The notes: generated by a model not told the origin, from the letters alone. DNA of 64,000 nucleotides from Meiothermus sp. Pnk-1 (GCF_003226535.1 NZ_QKOB01000006.1:87136-151135); one strand, 5' to 3'. Counted from the first letter of the stretch, positions 31,480 through 42,234 are shown. Numbers and translations are program-made.

Positions 31480-32085
31480 GTGGCCCTCGAACCGATCAGA
31501 CAAGTCATCGGACGTGCCGTGCACGTCCCCGGCAACGACATCGACACCGACCGCATCACCCCGGCCCGCTACCTCAAGGTGGTCACCTTCGACGGGCTGG
31601 GCGAGGCGCTGTTCTACGACGAGCGCTTCAATCCCGACGGTTCGGAAAAACCTCACCCCCTCAACGACCCCCGTTTCAAAGGGGCCAGCATCATGCTGGT
31701 GGGGGCCAACTTCGGCTGCGGCTCCTCCCGCGAGCACTCGCCCCAGGCCATCTACCGCGCCGGTTTCCGCGCCCTCGTCGGGGAGAGTTTCGCCGAGATC
31801 TTCTTCGGCAACGCCACCGCGCTCTCCATGCCCTGCGTAAGCGCGGACAAAGCCGATATCGAACGCCTGGCAGCGGCGGTGGAGCACAACCCGGCCCTCG
31901 AGGTCACCGTGGACGTGGAGCGGCTCGAGGTGCGCTACGCCGACCGGTCTTTCCAGGTGAGGCTACCCGAATCCGCCCAAAAAGCCTTGGTCTCGGGCCG
32001 CTGGGACCCCATCGCCGACCTGCTCGAGGCCGGAAGCTTGCTGGAAGAGTTTGATCGCAAACTGCCCAAGGCGGTGAAAAGTTGA
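31480..32085 (+). CDS. leuD: 3-isopropylmalate dehydratase small subunit
   Basis: 201 residues. VHVPGNDIDTDRITPARYLK and GANFGCGSSREHSPQAI are the LeuD swivel-domain signatures; it completes the active site with LeuC. GTG 31480 is chosen because GGAGG ends five bases before it. A pair of mutually exclusive hairpins lies in the gap before leuB. Confidence 0.96.
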   Translation: MALEPIRQVIGRAVHVPGNDIDTDRITPARYLKVVTFDGLGEALFYDERFNPDGSEKPHPLNDPRFKGASIMLVGANFGCGSSREHSPQAIYRAGFRALVGESFAEIFFGNATALSMPCVSADKADIERLAAAVEHNPALEVTVDVERLEVRYADRSFQVRLPESAQKALVSGRWDPIADLLEAGSLLEEFDRKLPKAVKS

Positions 32086-33198
<1,113 letters not shown>

Positions 33199-33217
33199 AA
33201 CCTGGAATCTATAAGCC

Positions 33218-33961
33218 ATGAAGCTCAAAGGGCAAACCTTTATCATCACCGGGGCCAGCCGCGGCATCGGCGCAGCGCTGGTCATGGAGTTGGCCAAAGC
33301 CGGGGCCAACGTGGTCCTGGGGGCGCGGAACAAAGGGGCGCTCGAGACGGTGCGCGAAGCGGCAAAAGGGCTTGGGGTGGAGGCGGCAGCGGTGGCGGGA
33401 AGCGTCGCCGACGACGGGGTGGCCCGGCAACTGGTGGAGGCCGCCAAGGCCCTCGGGAACTTCGCGGGGTTCGTCCACAACGCAGGGATCCTCAACGCGG
33501 GTCCTTTGGTGGTGGAACTCCCCGAGCCCCAGTACGACGAGATCCTCGAGTCCAACCTCAAAGGCGGCTACCAGCTAGCCCGCTACAGCTACCCCAACCT
33601 GCGGCCCCAGGGAGGGGTGGCGGTATTCTTGGGCTCTGGGGTCGCCGAACACCACATCCCTGGCATGGGAATATACGGCGTGGCCAAGGCCGCCGAGGAG
33701 TACCTGGCGCGGCAGCTGGCGCTCGAGGCCCCCGAAGTGACCTGCTTTATCTACCGCCCCGGCATCGTCGAGACCGACATGCAGCGCCAATTGCGCGCAG
33801 CGGAGGGGGGCGGGGCCACTGCATTGCGCCCGCTCTTCCAGGGCTACAAAACCCAAGGCCGGGTCCTCTCCCCCGAGCAGTCCGCCCGCACGCTGGTGCG
33901 TATCCTGGAGGGCGAAGCCCACAAATTCCACGGTAAGATAGCCACGTATCGCGACGCCTAA
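33218..33961 (+). CDS. Short-chain dehydrogenase/reductase
   Basis: 247 residues, classical SDR. Cofactor motif TGASRGIG (residues 12-19), NAG in VHNAGIL, and the catalytic YGVAK (Tyr and Lys) with a preceding Ser in GSGVAEH. Substrate unknown. It lies 19 bp after leuB and 48 bp before ilvD in the branched-chain operon, which may be an accident of packing or point to a keto-acid related role. Confidence 0.88.
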   Translation: MKLKGQTFIITGASRGIGAALVMELAKAGANVVLGARNKGALETVREAAKGLGVEAAAVAGSVADDGVARQLVEAAKALGNFAGFVHNAGILNAGPLVVELPEPQYDEILESNLKGGYQLARYSYPNLRPQGGVAVFLGSGVAEHHIPGMGIYGVAKAAEEYLARQLALEAPEVTCFIYRPGIVETDMQRQLRAAEGGGATALRPLFQGYKTQGRVLSPEQSARTLVRILEGEAHKFHGKIATYRDA

Positions 33962-34009
33962 GCGTCAACATAGGCCATACGAAAGTACGACGCACCGGAG
34001 GTGCAACCC

Positions 34010-35671
34010 ATGCGCTCTGACGTGATCAAACAAGGCCCACAGCAAGCTCCTGCGCGTGCGATGTTGCGTGCGGTGGGGGTGACGGATGACGACTTCAAGA
34101 TTCCCTGGGTAGGCCTCGTGAACACCTGGACCGAAGGGATGCCCTGCAACTTCCACCTGCGCGAGCTGGCCGCCGACCTCAAGGCGGGGGCCAAGGAGGC
34201 CGGGCTGCATGCCTTCGAGTTCGGCGCCCCGGCCATCTCCGACGGGATTAGCATGGGCACGGTGGGGATGCGAGCCTCGCTCATCAGCCGCGAGGTGATC
34301 GCCGACTCCATCGAACTCATCGCCCGGGGCTACCTCTACGACGGAATGGTGGCGCTGGTGGCCTGCGACAAGACCAACCCCGGCGGGATGATGGGGGTGA
34401 TCCGCGCCGACGTGCCAAGCCTGGTGCTTTACGGTGGCTCCATCGCCCCCGGAGTCCTGCGCGGTAAAAAGCAGACCGTGGTCTCGGTCTTCGAGGCGGT
34501 AGGGCAGTACGCCGCAGGCAAAATCACCGAGGAAGAGCTGGCCGAGGTCGAACGCACCGCCATCCCCGGCCCTGGGGCCTGCGGGGGGCAGTACACGGCA
34601 AACACCATGGCCATGGTGCTGGAGGTGATGGGCTTCTCCCCTATCGGCTACAACGCCATCCCTGCCATCGCCCCGGAGAAGAAAGCCGCCGGACGAAAGG
34701 CGATGTATGTCCTGGCCGACGCCATTCGGGAAAACCGCACGCCCAAGAGCTTCCTCACCCGGCAGTCCTTCGTCAACGCGATCGCCGCGGTGGCCGCCAC
34801 GGGCGGCTCGACCAACGCGGTCTTGCACCTCCTGGCGGTCGCCCGCGAGGCGGGGGTCAAGCTCGAGCTCGACGACTTCGACCGCATCTCGCGCAAAACC
34901 CCGGTCATCGCCGATATGCGCCCCTGGGGCACCTACACCGCCTGGGAACTGTGGGAGGCCGGAGGCATTCCGCTCATCATCCGCCGCCTGATCGAAGGAG
35001 AGATGATCGACGGCAGCCAGATGACCATAACCGGTAAGACCCTGTGGGAAGAGGTCAAGGACGCCCCCGAGACCCCCGGTCAGCAGGTGGTGGTCCCGCG
35101 GGAGCGGGCTTTCAAAGCGGAGGGTGGCCTACGCGTCCTCAAGGGCTCATTGGCCCCCGAGGGGGCGGTCTTGAAGCTCGCCGGCACCGAGCGCAAGCAG
35201 TTCCGCGGCCCGGCCCGGGTCTTCGACGGCGAACCGCAGGCGATGAAGGCGGTGCTCGAGAAGCAGATTCGCCCCGGCGACGTAGTGGTCATCCGCTACG
35301 AGGGCCCTAAGGGAGCCCCCGGAATGCCCGAGATGCTCTCGGTGACCAGCGCCCTGGTAGGGGAAGGGCTGGGTCCGGAGGTGGCTTTGGTGACCGACGG
35401 GCGCTTTTCGGGCGGCACCAGGGGGTTGATGATCGGGCACGTCGCGCCGGAAGCTCAGGTTGGCGGGCCGATCGCGCTGGTCGAAGAGGGAGACTTCATC
35501 TCGATTGACTGTGACGCGGGGAAGCTCGAGCTGGAGGTTTCCCCCCAGGTGTTGGAAGCGCGCAGGGCTAAGTGGAAGGCCCCGGAGCCGCATTACCAGA
35601 GCGGGCTGTTTGCCCGCTACGCCAAACTGGTGAGCAGTGCGAAGTATGGGGCGGTGCTAGAGGCGGAATAG
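34010..35671 (+). CDS. ilvD: Dihydroxy-acid dehydratase
   Basis: 553 residues from ATG 34010, preceded by GGAGGTG. It dehydrates dihydroxy-acids to the keto-acid precursors of valine, isoleucine and leucine, using an Fe-S cluster and Mg2+. Cys ligands appear in ACDKTNPGG and GPGACGGQYTANTM; the C-terminal TDGRFSGGTRGLMIGHVAPEA is an IlvD signature. The length matches the short [2Fe-2S]-type branch rather than the E. coli enzyme of about 616 residues, but cluster type is not certain. Confidence 0.95.
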   Translation: MRSDVIKQGPQQAPARAMLRAVGVTDDDFKIPWVGLVNTWTEGMPCNFHLRELAADLKAGAKEAGLHAFEFGAPAISDGISMGTVGMRASLISREVIADSIELIARGYLYDGMVALVACDKTNPGGMMGVIRADVPSLVLYGGSIAPGVLRGKKQTVVSVFEAVGQYAAGKITEEELAEVERTAIPGPGACGGQYTANTMAMVLEVMGFSPIGYNAIPAIAPEKKAAGRKAMYVLADAIRENRTPKSFLTRQSFVNAIAAVAATGGSTNAVLHLLAVAREAGVKLELDDFDRISRKTPVIADMRPWGTYTAWELWEAGGIPLIIRRLIEGEMIDGSQMTITGKTLWEEVKDAPETPGQQVVVPRERAFKAEGGLRVLKGSLAPEGAVLKLAGTERKQFRGPARVFDGEPQAMKAVLEKQIRPGDVVVIRYEGPKGAPGMPEMLSVTSALVGEGLGPEVALVTDGRFSGGTRGLMIGHVAPEAQVGGPIALVEEGDFISIDCDAGKLELEVSPQVLEARRAKWKAPEPHYQSGLFARYAKLVSSAKYGAVLEAE

Positions 35672-35891
35672 CGGCCACCAAACCGCCATGGCAGGGTTTC
35701 GCATAAACCCCGCCCAAAGCGCTCTGACGACCGGAAGTCCGCTGCTTTGCGCAACGGCCCTTGCCGCGCCCATCCCCGCCGTGCTTTCACGTAGCGAAAC
35801 ACGCAGGGCACACCCATTTTGGCCCAGAACCCCGCTTCGCTTGGGAGCGGTTCGGCGGTCCCAACCCGCTCGAGTCCCTCCGAAGACGCGA

Positions 35892-36332
35892 TTAAACAGA
35901 ATTAGGTGGGGCTTCGGCGGGGAGGGGCTCGAGGTACACCCCGGCGATCTTCCAACTCCCATCCGGCTGGCGCTCCATCAGGTAGTAGGCCCGGTAGCGC
36001 AGCCCTTCTCCGTCGGTGACGATGAGCACCTGAGTAGGTATACCTTGCAACAAACCGATGGCACCGAACTCCACCCGGGCTGGGCGATAGAGGGGCAGGT
36101 ACCCCTGTTTGACCATCTGGAGAAAGCGCTCGGGGGTCTGAAACTTTTGGCGGATGCCCGGAGCGGCGAAGGAGAAGGCCCGCCCCGCATCGTCCTGTTG
36201 AAAAGCCGCCAGTTGTGCCTCTATCACCGCACGGATCTCGGCCTGTTGTTGCAGCGGTATGTCGGTAAGCCGCTGAGAAAGGGCTACGGCCGCCAGCAAA
36301 AGCCCCACCGCCACCCCAATTCGCGCAGCCAT
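35892..36332 (-). CDS. Secreted DUF4864-like protein
   Basis: 146 residues. Hydrophobic N-terminus (MAARIGVAVGLLLAAVALSQ) for export, then a compact domain with IRAVIEAQLAAFQQDDAGRAFSFAAPGIRQKF and a C-terminal YYLMERQPDGSWKIAGVYLEP, matching the DUF4864 pattern (NTF2-like fold). Function unknown. It ends 220 bp from the convergent ilvD, a stretch in which I see no gene. Confidence 0.7.
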   Translation of the reverse strand: MAARIGVAVGLLLAAVALSQRLTDIPLQQQAEIRAVIEAQLAAFQQDDAGRAFSFAAPGIRQKFQTPERFLQMVKQGYLPLYRPARVEFGAIGLLQGIPTQVLIVTDGEGLRYRAYYLMERQPDGSWKIAGVYLEPLPAEAPPNSV

Positions 36333-36382
36333 ACCTCAAGATGGCGATCGAAGGCGGTGGGATGTGTCGCCTGCCCCACGGT

Positions 36383-37570
36383 TTAGGGCTTGAGAAACTC
36401 CAAGGTGGCCCTAGCCAGCAGTTCCACCGCCACCGGCAAGGCCCGCTCGTCATCGATGTCGAAGCGGGGGTGATGGTGGGGTTGGTTCTTCCCCGTGGCG
36501 GGGTCTCCCGCCCCCACCCAGAAATACACCCCCGGAGCCCGGTTCAGGAACTCGGCCATGTCGTCGCCGCCCATCACCGGGGGGGTCTCGAGCACCCGCT
36601 GCGGCCCTACCACTTCGCTCGCCAGAGCGCGGAAACGCTGGGTCAGCTCGGGGTCGTTGACCACTGCCGGCGAGCCATCCCGCCAGGCGATCTCAGCCGT
36701 CCCGCCCATCGCCAGGGCGATGCCCGTAGCCACCTCTTCGATCCGGCGCACCAGCTTGGCCCGCAGCGCAGCGTCAAAAGTACGCAAGGTCCCCTTGAGG
36801 GTGGCGGTCTCGGGGATGATGTTGTGGGCGCCTTCCCCGGCAGTAAGGGTGGCGATGGTAATCACCGAGGTACCCACCGGGTCGGTCTCACGGCTCACCA
36901 GGCTTTGCAAGGCGGTGATGATGTGCGCCGAGATCAGCACCGTGTCCACGCCCTCGTGGGGCATGGCGGCGTGGGTTCCCTTGCCGTGCACGGTGAGGGT
37001 GAAGGCATCGGCAGCGGCCATGCTGGGGCCGGGCCGTATCCCCACGGTCCCGGCGGGCAGCAGGCTATAGAGGTGCAACCCAACCACCCGGTCCACGCCT
37101 TCCATCACCCCCGCCTCGATCATCGGGCGGGCCCCCCCTACGATCTCCTCGGCAGGCTGGAAGACAAAGACCACGTTGCCCTCGAGCTGGTCTTTCATCT
37201 CGCTGAGGAGGGTGGCCACATGGGCTGCTACCGCCGCGTGGCCATCGTGCCCGCAGGCGTGCATCACCCCGGGGTTCTCCGAGGCGTAGGGGGCTCCGGT
37301 GGCCTCGTGGATGGGCAGGGCGTCGATGTCGGCGCGGACCAGCACGGTCTTGCCCGGCTTGGCCCCTTTCAAGCGCGCCACCACGCCGGTGGTGGCGATG
37401 CCGGTCTGGACCTCGAGCCCCAAAGCGCGCAGGTGAAGGGCTAGCTTTTCGGCGGTGCGGAATTCCTGGAAAGCCAGCTCAGGGTGGCGGTGGAAATCGC
37501 GTCGCATGGCGACGAGCGAGGGGGTGAGGTCAGCGATGCGGTTTCGGATATCCAGCGGTGCGACTTGCAT
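36383..37570 (-). CDS. M20-family amidohydrolase
   Basis: 395 residues. Metal-binding peptidase fold with HACGHDGHAAV (HxxxHD-type site), DIDALPI near residue 88, EEIVGGARPMIE and VMGGDDMAEFLN toward the end. Such enzymes deacylate N-acyl amino acids or related amides (hippurate hydrolase/IAA-amino-acid hydrolase group). ATG 37570 is used because CTGGGGG lies just upstream; an in-frame ATG at 37582 is an alternative. Substrate not inferable. Confidence 0.9.
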   Translation of the reverse strand: MQVAPLDIRNRIADLTPSLVAMRRDFHRHPELAFQEFRTAEKLALHLRALGLEVQTGIATTGVVARLKGAKPGKTVLVRADIDALPIHEATGAPYASENPGVMHACGHDGHAAVAAHVATLLSEMKDQLEGNVVFVFQPAEEIVGGARPMIEAGVMEGVDRVVGLHLYSLLPAGTVGIRPGPSMAAADAFTLTVHGKGTHAAMPHEGVDTVLISAHIITALQSLVSRETDPVGTSVITIATLTAGEGAHNIIPETATLKGTLRTFDAALRAKLVRRIEEVATGIALAMGGTAEIAWRDGSPAVVNDPELTQRFRALASEVVGPQRVLETPPVMGGDDMAEFLNRAPGVYFWVGAGDPATGKNQPHHHPRFDIDDERALPVAVELLARATLEFLKP

Positions 37571-37607
37571 GTCCCCCAGCATACTCCCGCCGAGGGAAAT
37601 TTGCGCC

Positions 37608-37979
37608 TCACTCCTCGAGCCACTCCGTCGAATAGCTCGCGGTCTTGGGAATCACGCAGATGAACTCGGCCGTCTCAGGATCGGGATTTTCGTACCAGTG
37701 AGGGGTGTCGGCAGGGATGTAGATGGCCTCCCCGGCTTTGGCTTCGAAGATCTCCTCCCCGATACCGACGCGCAGCCGTCCGGTGATCAAGAACTGCTCG
37801 TGCTCCACGCCAGGGTGCTTGTGGCGGGGAATCCGCCCGCCGGGCAGGATGGTGAACTTACGGGTGATGTAGTGAGGAGCGCCGTCCTCAGGGCCAATCA
37901 GTACCTGAATAAAGGCCTGAACCCCCCGCTCGACGGGACGGGAGGGGGCTTGTTGGGCGGAGCGCACAAAGCCTTTCAC
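37608..37979 (-). CDS. Cupin-domain protein
   Basis: 123 residues, one cupin barrel. Motif 1 is GGRIPRHKHPGVEHEQFLITG (metal ligands His, His, Glu), motif 2 GEAIYIPADTPHWYEN (His). It should bind a divalent metal; function unknown. It follows the phosphoribosyltransferase gene by 23 bp and precedes the M20 gene by 37 bp. Confidence 0.85.
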   Translation of the reverse strand: MKGFVRSAQQAPSRPVERGVQAFIQVLIGPEDGAPHYITRKFTILPGGRIPRHKHPGVEHEQFLITGRLRVGIGEEIFEAKAGEAIYIPADTPHWYENPDPETAEFICVIPKTASYSTEWLEE

Positions 37980-38002
37980 GTCCCCAGTCTACCAACCCGG
38001 GG

Positions 38003-38653
38003 CTAGAGGTCGGCCCATGCGGAAAGCGTTTCCAGGACCTCTTGGTCGGAGACTTGGGGGAAGTCTTGATAAAAAGCCCCCACGGCATCGAAAGGAACCG
38101 GCGTATACAAGCACACTACCTCGACCTGGCGCCGCAGGTGCTCGAGCGCCTCCGGCGGGGCCACCGGAACGGCCACCACTAGCCGCCGGGGCTGCTCGGC
38201 CCGCACCGCCCGAATGGCCGCTTCCATGGTGCTGCCGGTGGCGATGCCGTCATCGACGACCACCGCGTCACGGCCCGCGAGCGGGACCTTGGGCCGCACC
38301 GCACGGTAGCGCTCCGCCCGCTCGGCGATCACCGCCTGCTGGCGCCGGGCCTCGGCCTCGAGGTAGGCCTCGCTCGCGTAGCGGTGGGCATAGGGTTGCA
38401 GGTGGATCGAACCATCCTCCCCCACCGCTCCCAAAGCGAACTCCTCGTGCCCGGGAGCGCCGATTTTGCGCGCCAAGACCACGTCGGCAGTACCTCCTAA
38501 AGCTCGAGCCAGCCGGTCCGCCAGCACCACCCCGCCCCGCGGAATCCCCAGGACCACCGGGCGCTCGAGGCCATGCCGCAGGGCCTGGGCCAACAGCTCT
38601 GCCGCCTGTGCCCGATCACGAAAGCGCACCGGCTCCCACCCGGCCTTTGCCAC
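38003..38653 (-). CDS. Phosphoribosyltransferase-domain protein
   Basis: 216 residues. The PRPP-binding loop VVVDDGIATGSTMEAAIRA (about residues 130-148) is clear, and VLGIPRGGVVLA and VLARKIGAPGHEEFALGA place it in the stand-alone family often found in stress gene sets. No base or acceptor can be assigned. First gene of the minus-strand PRT-cupin-M20 run. Confidence 0.87.
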   Translation of the reverse strand: MAKAGWEPVRFRDRAQAAELLAQALRHGLERPVVLGIPRGGVVLADRLARALGGTADVVLARKIGAPGHEEFALGAVGEDGSIHLQPYAHRYASEAYLEAEARRQQAVIAERAERYRAVRPKVPLAGRDAVVVDDGIATGSTMEAAIRAVRAEQPRRLVVAVPVAPPEALEHLRRQVEVVCLYTPVPFDAVGAFYQDFPQVSDQEVLETLSAWADL

Positions 38654-38826
38654 ACGGCTTCATCTGCGCCCTCTTGCAAGGATTGTTGCACCCGCTCGCG
38701 CTATTGGCAACCCCGCCCGCAAGGATCTCGCTGCTCAAGGCCGAAAATTCCGGCGACCCTTGAACTCGGTATAAATTTTCCCTAAGCTGGTAGGTACAAG
38801 TCGTTGCTTAAGAGGTGGAGGAGCGA

Positions 38827-40506
38827 ATGGAGCGTCCTTGGTTCAAGCACTACGACCCCGGTGTCCCTAAGGACATCGAGTACCCCGAGGTTCCCCTGTG
38901 GTGGCTGCTCGAGCACAGCGCAAACCGCTACCCCGAGAAGGTCGCTTTGGAGTTTTTGGGCAAGACCTTGAGCTACAAAGAGCTCTGGGAGTCTGCTCGC
39001 CGTTTTGCTGAAGCCCTGCGCGTCCAGGGGGTGAAGCCAGGCGACCGGGTAGCCCTCATGCTGCCCAACACCCCGGCTTTCGTGATCGCCTTTTACGGCA
39101 CCCTGATGGCCGGCGGTATCGCGGTGAATGTGAACCCGCTCTACACCGCCCGCGAGCTCCACCACCAGCTCATAGACGCCGGGGCTGAGACCTTGGTGAT
39201 GCTCGATATGCTGTGGCCCCGCTACGCCGAGATCGCCCAGGAGGTCCCGGTGCGGCGGGTGATCACCAGCGGGCTCCAAGACTATCTGCCCTTCCCCAAG
39301 AACCTGCTCTATCCGATCAAGATGCGCCGGGAGAAGCGCTGGGTCAACCTACCCAAAGATCCCAGGCGCCTCGGGCTCAACCCCCTGCTGCGCTCCCACC
39401 CCCCCATCGCCGAGCCGCTGCGGCCCAACCCCGACGACGTAGCCCTGCTCCAGTACACCGGCGGAACCACCGGGATCTCTAAGGGGGCTATGCTCACCCA
39501 CCGCAATCTGGTGGCTAACACCTACCAGACCATCGCCTGGTCCCCGGAAAGCAAAGCCCTCGAGGGCAAGGGCGTGATGCTGGGGGCTATCCCCTTTTTC
39601 CACGTCTATGGGATGACCGTGGCCATGAACTTCGGCCTCGCCTTGGGATATAAGATCGTGCTCCTGCCACGGCCCGAAGTCGCCGCCTGCGTGGAGGCTA
39701 TCGAAAAGCACAAGGTGACCCACTTCCCCGGGGTACCCACGCTGTACACCGCGTTCAATCACTTCCCCGGCATCCAAAAGCGCAAGATACACACCATACG
39801 CGTCTGCAACTCGGGCTCGGCCCCCCTTCCCCTCGAGGTGATGGAGCGCTTCGAACAGCTCACCGGGGGCAAGGTGCTCGAGGGGTACGGCCTAACCGAA
39901 GCCGCGCCGGTCACCCACTCCAACCCGGTCTCCGGGTTGCGCAAAAAGGGCAGCGTGGGTTTGCCGCTTCCGGGAGTGGACGCCAAGATCCTGGGACCCG
40001 ATATGCAAGAGCTTCCCCCGGGAGAGGTGGGGGAGCTGGCGGTGCGCGGGCCTAACATCATGAAAGGCTACTGGAACCGCCCCGAGGAGACCGCTAAAAC
40101 CCTGGTCATCGACTGGCTCCTCACCGGCGATATGGCCAAGATGGACGAAGACGGCTATTTCTACATCGTAGACCGCAAGAAAGACGTGATCATCGCGGGC
40201 GGGTACAACATCTACCCCCGGGAGGTCGAAGAGGTCCTCTACGCCCACCCGGCCATCCAGGAAGCCTGTGTGGTGGGGGTGCCGGACAGCTACCGCGGCG
40301 AGACCGTGGCGGCGTATGTGGTCCTCAAGCCGGGAGCTAGCCTGAGCGAGGCCGAACTCGAGAAGTACTGCCGGGAAAACCTGGCCGCCTTCAAGATTCC
40401 CCGCATCATCCAGTTCCGCAAGGAGCTGCCCAAGTCGGCGGTGGGCAAGATCTTGCGGCGGCAGCTGCGGGAAGAAGCGATACAAGCCCAAAAGGTCTCG
40501 AGCTGA
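38827..40506 (+). CDS. fadD: Long-chain fatty acid-CoA ligase
   Basis: About 559 residues, ANL superfamily. Adenylation motif QYTGGTTGISKGAMLTH, GYGLTEAAPVTHSNP, TGDMAKMDEDGYFYIVDRKKD, and the C-terminal catalytic Lys in PKSAVGKILRRQLR. IAGGYNIYPREVEEVL is typical of fatty acyl rather than acetyl substrates. Start ATG 38827 lies after GGAGG. Chain length is inferred from family resemblance only. Confidence 0.92.
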   Translation: MERPWFKHYDPGVPKDIEYPEVPLWWLLEHSANRYPEKVALEFLGKTLSYKELWESARRFAEALRVQGVKPGDRVALMLPNTPAFVIAFYGTLMAGGIAVNVNPLYTARELHHQLIDAGAETLVMLDMLWPRYAEIAQEVPVRRVITSGLQDYLPFPKNLLYPIKMRREKRWVNLPKDPRRLGLNPLLRSHPPIAEPLRPNPDDVALLQYTGGTTGISKGAMLTHRNLVANTYQTIAWSPESKALEGKGVMLGAIPFFHVYGMTVAMNFGLALGYKIVLLPRPEVAACVEAIEKHKVTHFPGVPTLYTAFNHFPGIQKRKIHTIRVCNSGSAPLPLEVMERFEQLTGGKVLEGYGLTEAAPVTHSNPVSGLRKKGSVGLPLPGVDAKILGPDMQELPPGEVGELAVRGPNIMKGYWNRPEETAKTLVIDWLLTGDMAKMDEDGYFYIVDRKKDVIIAGGYNIYPREVEEVLYAHPAIQEACVVGVPDSYRGETVAAYVVLKPGASLSEAELEKYCRENLAAFKIPRIIQFRKELPKSAVGKILRRQLREEAIQAQKVSS

Positions 40507-40519
40507 AGCTGAATTTTCC

Positions 40520-40547
40520 CGCCCGAAGCGCCCTCCGGCTTCGGGCG
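40520..40547. terminator. Hairpin between fadD and iscS
   Basis: Ten-pair stem CGCCCGAAGC / GCTTCGGGCG with an eight-base loop between converging genes. No U-tract on either side. Confidence 0.5.
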
Positions 40548-40578
40548 AGGTCCCTGCACCACCGCCTCACCCTTAGCG

Positions 40579-41715
40579 TCAGCGCGCTGTGTCCGTGAGC
40601 CTCGAGCGCTCCACCGCCTGGGCGAAGATCCGGGCCGCCTCGTCCACCTCGGCCTCGGTGGTGAATCGCCCCAGGCTAAACCGCACCGAGGCCCGGGCTT
40701 CGGCCTTGCTGCGACCTATGGCGGTGAGGACATGGCTGGGCTCGAGGCTCCCTGCGCTGCACGCCGAGCCCGAGGAGGCGCACACCCCCATCAGGTCGAG
40801 GTTGAGGAGCAGGCCCTCGCCATCCGCATCCTTGGCCGTGACGTTGACGTGCTTGGGGCTCCTGTGGGTAGGGTGGCCGTTGAGCTCTACCCCGGGGAGG
40901 GCGAGCAAAGCGCGCTCCAGCCGACGGCGCAGGGCCAGCAACCGAGGGGTTTCTTCGGAAACCAGCCGCGCCGCCTTCTCAAGCGCCAAGGCCATCCCGT
41001 AGAGGGCGGGGAGGTTCTCGGTGCCACCCCGAAAGCCTTGTTCCTGCTTGCCGGGGGCGATAGGGAAAAGCTCGAGGCCTTTGCGCAAGTACAAAGCCCC
41101 GGCGCCTTTGGGGCCATAGAACTTGTGCGCCGCCAACGAGAGCATATCCACCCCCAGCTCCTGGATGTCGAGCGGCAAGGTCCCCGCCATCTGTACCGCG
41201 TCGGTGTGGAAGACGACCCCCCGCGCCCGGCAAACCTCGGCCATCTCGCGCACCGGGTAGAGGGTGCCGAGTTCGTTGTTGACGGCCATCACGCTCACCA
41301 GCAGGGTATCGGGGCGGAGGGCTTGGGCCAGCTGGTCGGGATACACCATGCCGGTAAGGGGTTCCGGCTGGAGGTAGGTGACCGCGTAACCCAGCCGCTC
41401 GAGCCCCCGCATCGCGGTGAGCACGGCGGAGTGTTCCACTTGGGTGGTGACGAGGTGGCCCTTACCCCGCGCGAGGGCATACCCCAAGATCGCCAGCGCA
41501 TCCGCTTCAGATCCGCCGGAGGTGAAAATCACCTCGCGGGGGCGGGCCCCGATGGCCCTGGCTAGCCGCTCGCGGGCCTCCTCCAGCAGCGCCTTGGCCT
41601 TTCTTCCCGCGGCGTGCACCGAGCTGGGGTTCCCCCAGGCCGCGAAGGCTTGCGCCATCGCGGTGCTCACCTCTGGGTCCAGCGGGGTGGTGGCGGCGTA
41701 GTCCAGGTAGATCAC
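40579..41715 (-). CDS. iscS: Cysteine desulfurase
   Basis: About 378 residues, PLP-dependent. It takes sulfur from cysteine for Fe-S clusters and tRNA thiolation. PLP lysine in SLAAHKFYGPKGAGAL; persulfide cysteine in ASSGSACSAGSLEPSHVL. GTG 41715 (VIYLDYAATTPLDPEV) is chosen because it gives the normal family N-terminus; the frame is open further upstream but would overlap iscR. It follows iscR by seven bases. Confidence 0.95.
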   Translation of the reverse strand: MIYLDYAATTPLDPEVSTAMAQAFAAWGNPSSVHAAGRKAKALLEEARERLARAIGARPREVIFTSGGSEADALAILGYALARGKGHLVTTQVEHSAVLTAMRGLERLGYAVTYLQPEPLTGMVYPDQLAQALRPDTLLVSVMAVNNELGTLYPVREMAEVCRARGVVFHTDAVQMAGTLPLDIQELGVDMLSLAAHKFYGPKGAGALYLRKGLELFPIAPGKQEQGFRGGTENLPALYGMALALEKAARLVSEETPRLLALRRRLERALLALPGVELNGHPTHRSPKHVNVTAKDADGEGLLLNLDLMGVCASSGSACSAGSLEPSHVLTAIGRSKAEARASVRFSLGRFTTEAEVDEAARIFAQAVERSRLTDTAR

Positions 41716-41722
41716 GCTACAC

Positions 41723-42178
41723 CTAGGCTGGCCGCTCGGCAGGCTCAATCTGGATGAGCTTGCGGGCCTCAATAGCCCGGCGCTGCTCGATCAAGTCCTT
41801 GAGCGAGGTGCTCCCCAGCACCCCGCGCATGGCCAGGTCCACCCGCTTCCACAGGGCTTCCGTGGAGCAGTGCCCGGTATGGTAGCACGACTGCGGGTCG
41901 TCCAAGCAGGTGACCGGGGCCAGGCTGCCCTCGAGGGCCTCTACCACCTCGAGCGCGGTGAGCTTCTCCGGCGGTTTCCCCAGCCTGTACCCGCCCTTGG
42001 CCCCGCGTACGCTGCGGATGAACCCGGCTCGGCGCAGTTGGGCGGCGATCTGCTCAAGGTAGTGCTGGCTGATGCTCTGGGCCTCAGCCACATCCTTGAG
42101 CGGGACCGCCTCCGGAGCGCGCAGACCGATCTCCACGAGCGCCCGCAAGCCATACTGGGATTTGGTGGAGACCCACAT
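41723..42178 (-). CDS. iscR: Rrf2-family regulator, IscR-like
   Basis: 151 residues. N-terminal winged helix (STKSQYGLRALVEIGLRA... SISQHYLEQIAAQLRRAGFIRSVRG) and three cysteines in CLDDPQSCYHTGHC (C-x6-C-x5-C) able to hold a [2Fe-2S] cluster. Location directly before iscS supports an Fe-S sensing repressor of this operon. The -10 box lies six bases before the ATG, so the mRNA is probably leaderless. Confidence 0.9.
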   Translation of the reverse strand: MWVSTKSQYGLRALVEIGLRAPEAVPLKDVAEAQSISQHYLEQIAAQLRRAGFIRSVRGAKGGYRLGKPPEKLTALEVVEALEGSLAPVTCLDDPQSCYHTGHCSTEALWKRVDLAMRGVLGSTSLKDLIEQRRAIEARKLIQIEPAERPA

Positions 42179-42184
42179 ACCTCT

Positions 42185-42213
42185 ACTATAATCCCGTATA
42201 AACCACCTGACAA
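42185..42213 (-). promoter_or_regulatory. iscR-iscS promoter
   Basis: Minus strand: TTGTCA (42213-42208), 17-bp spacer, TATAGT (42190-42185), then six bases to the iscR ATG. The expected transcription start coincides with the start codon. Confidence 0.82.
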
Positions 42214-42234
42214 TTGTAGATTTGCTCCGGCTTG

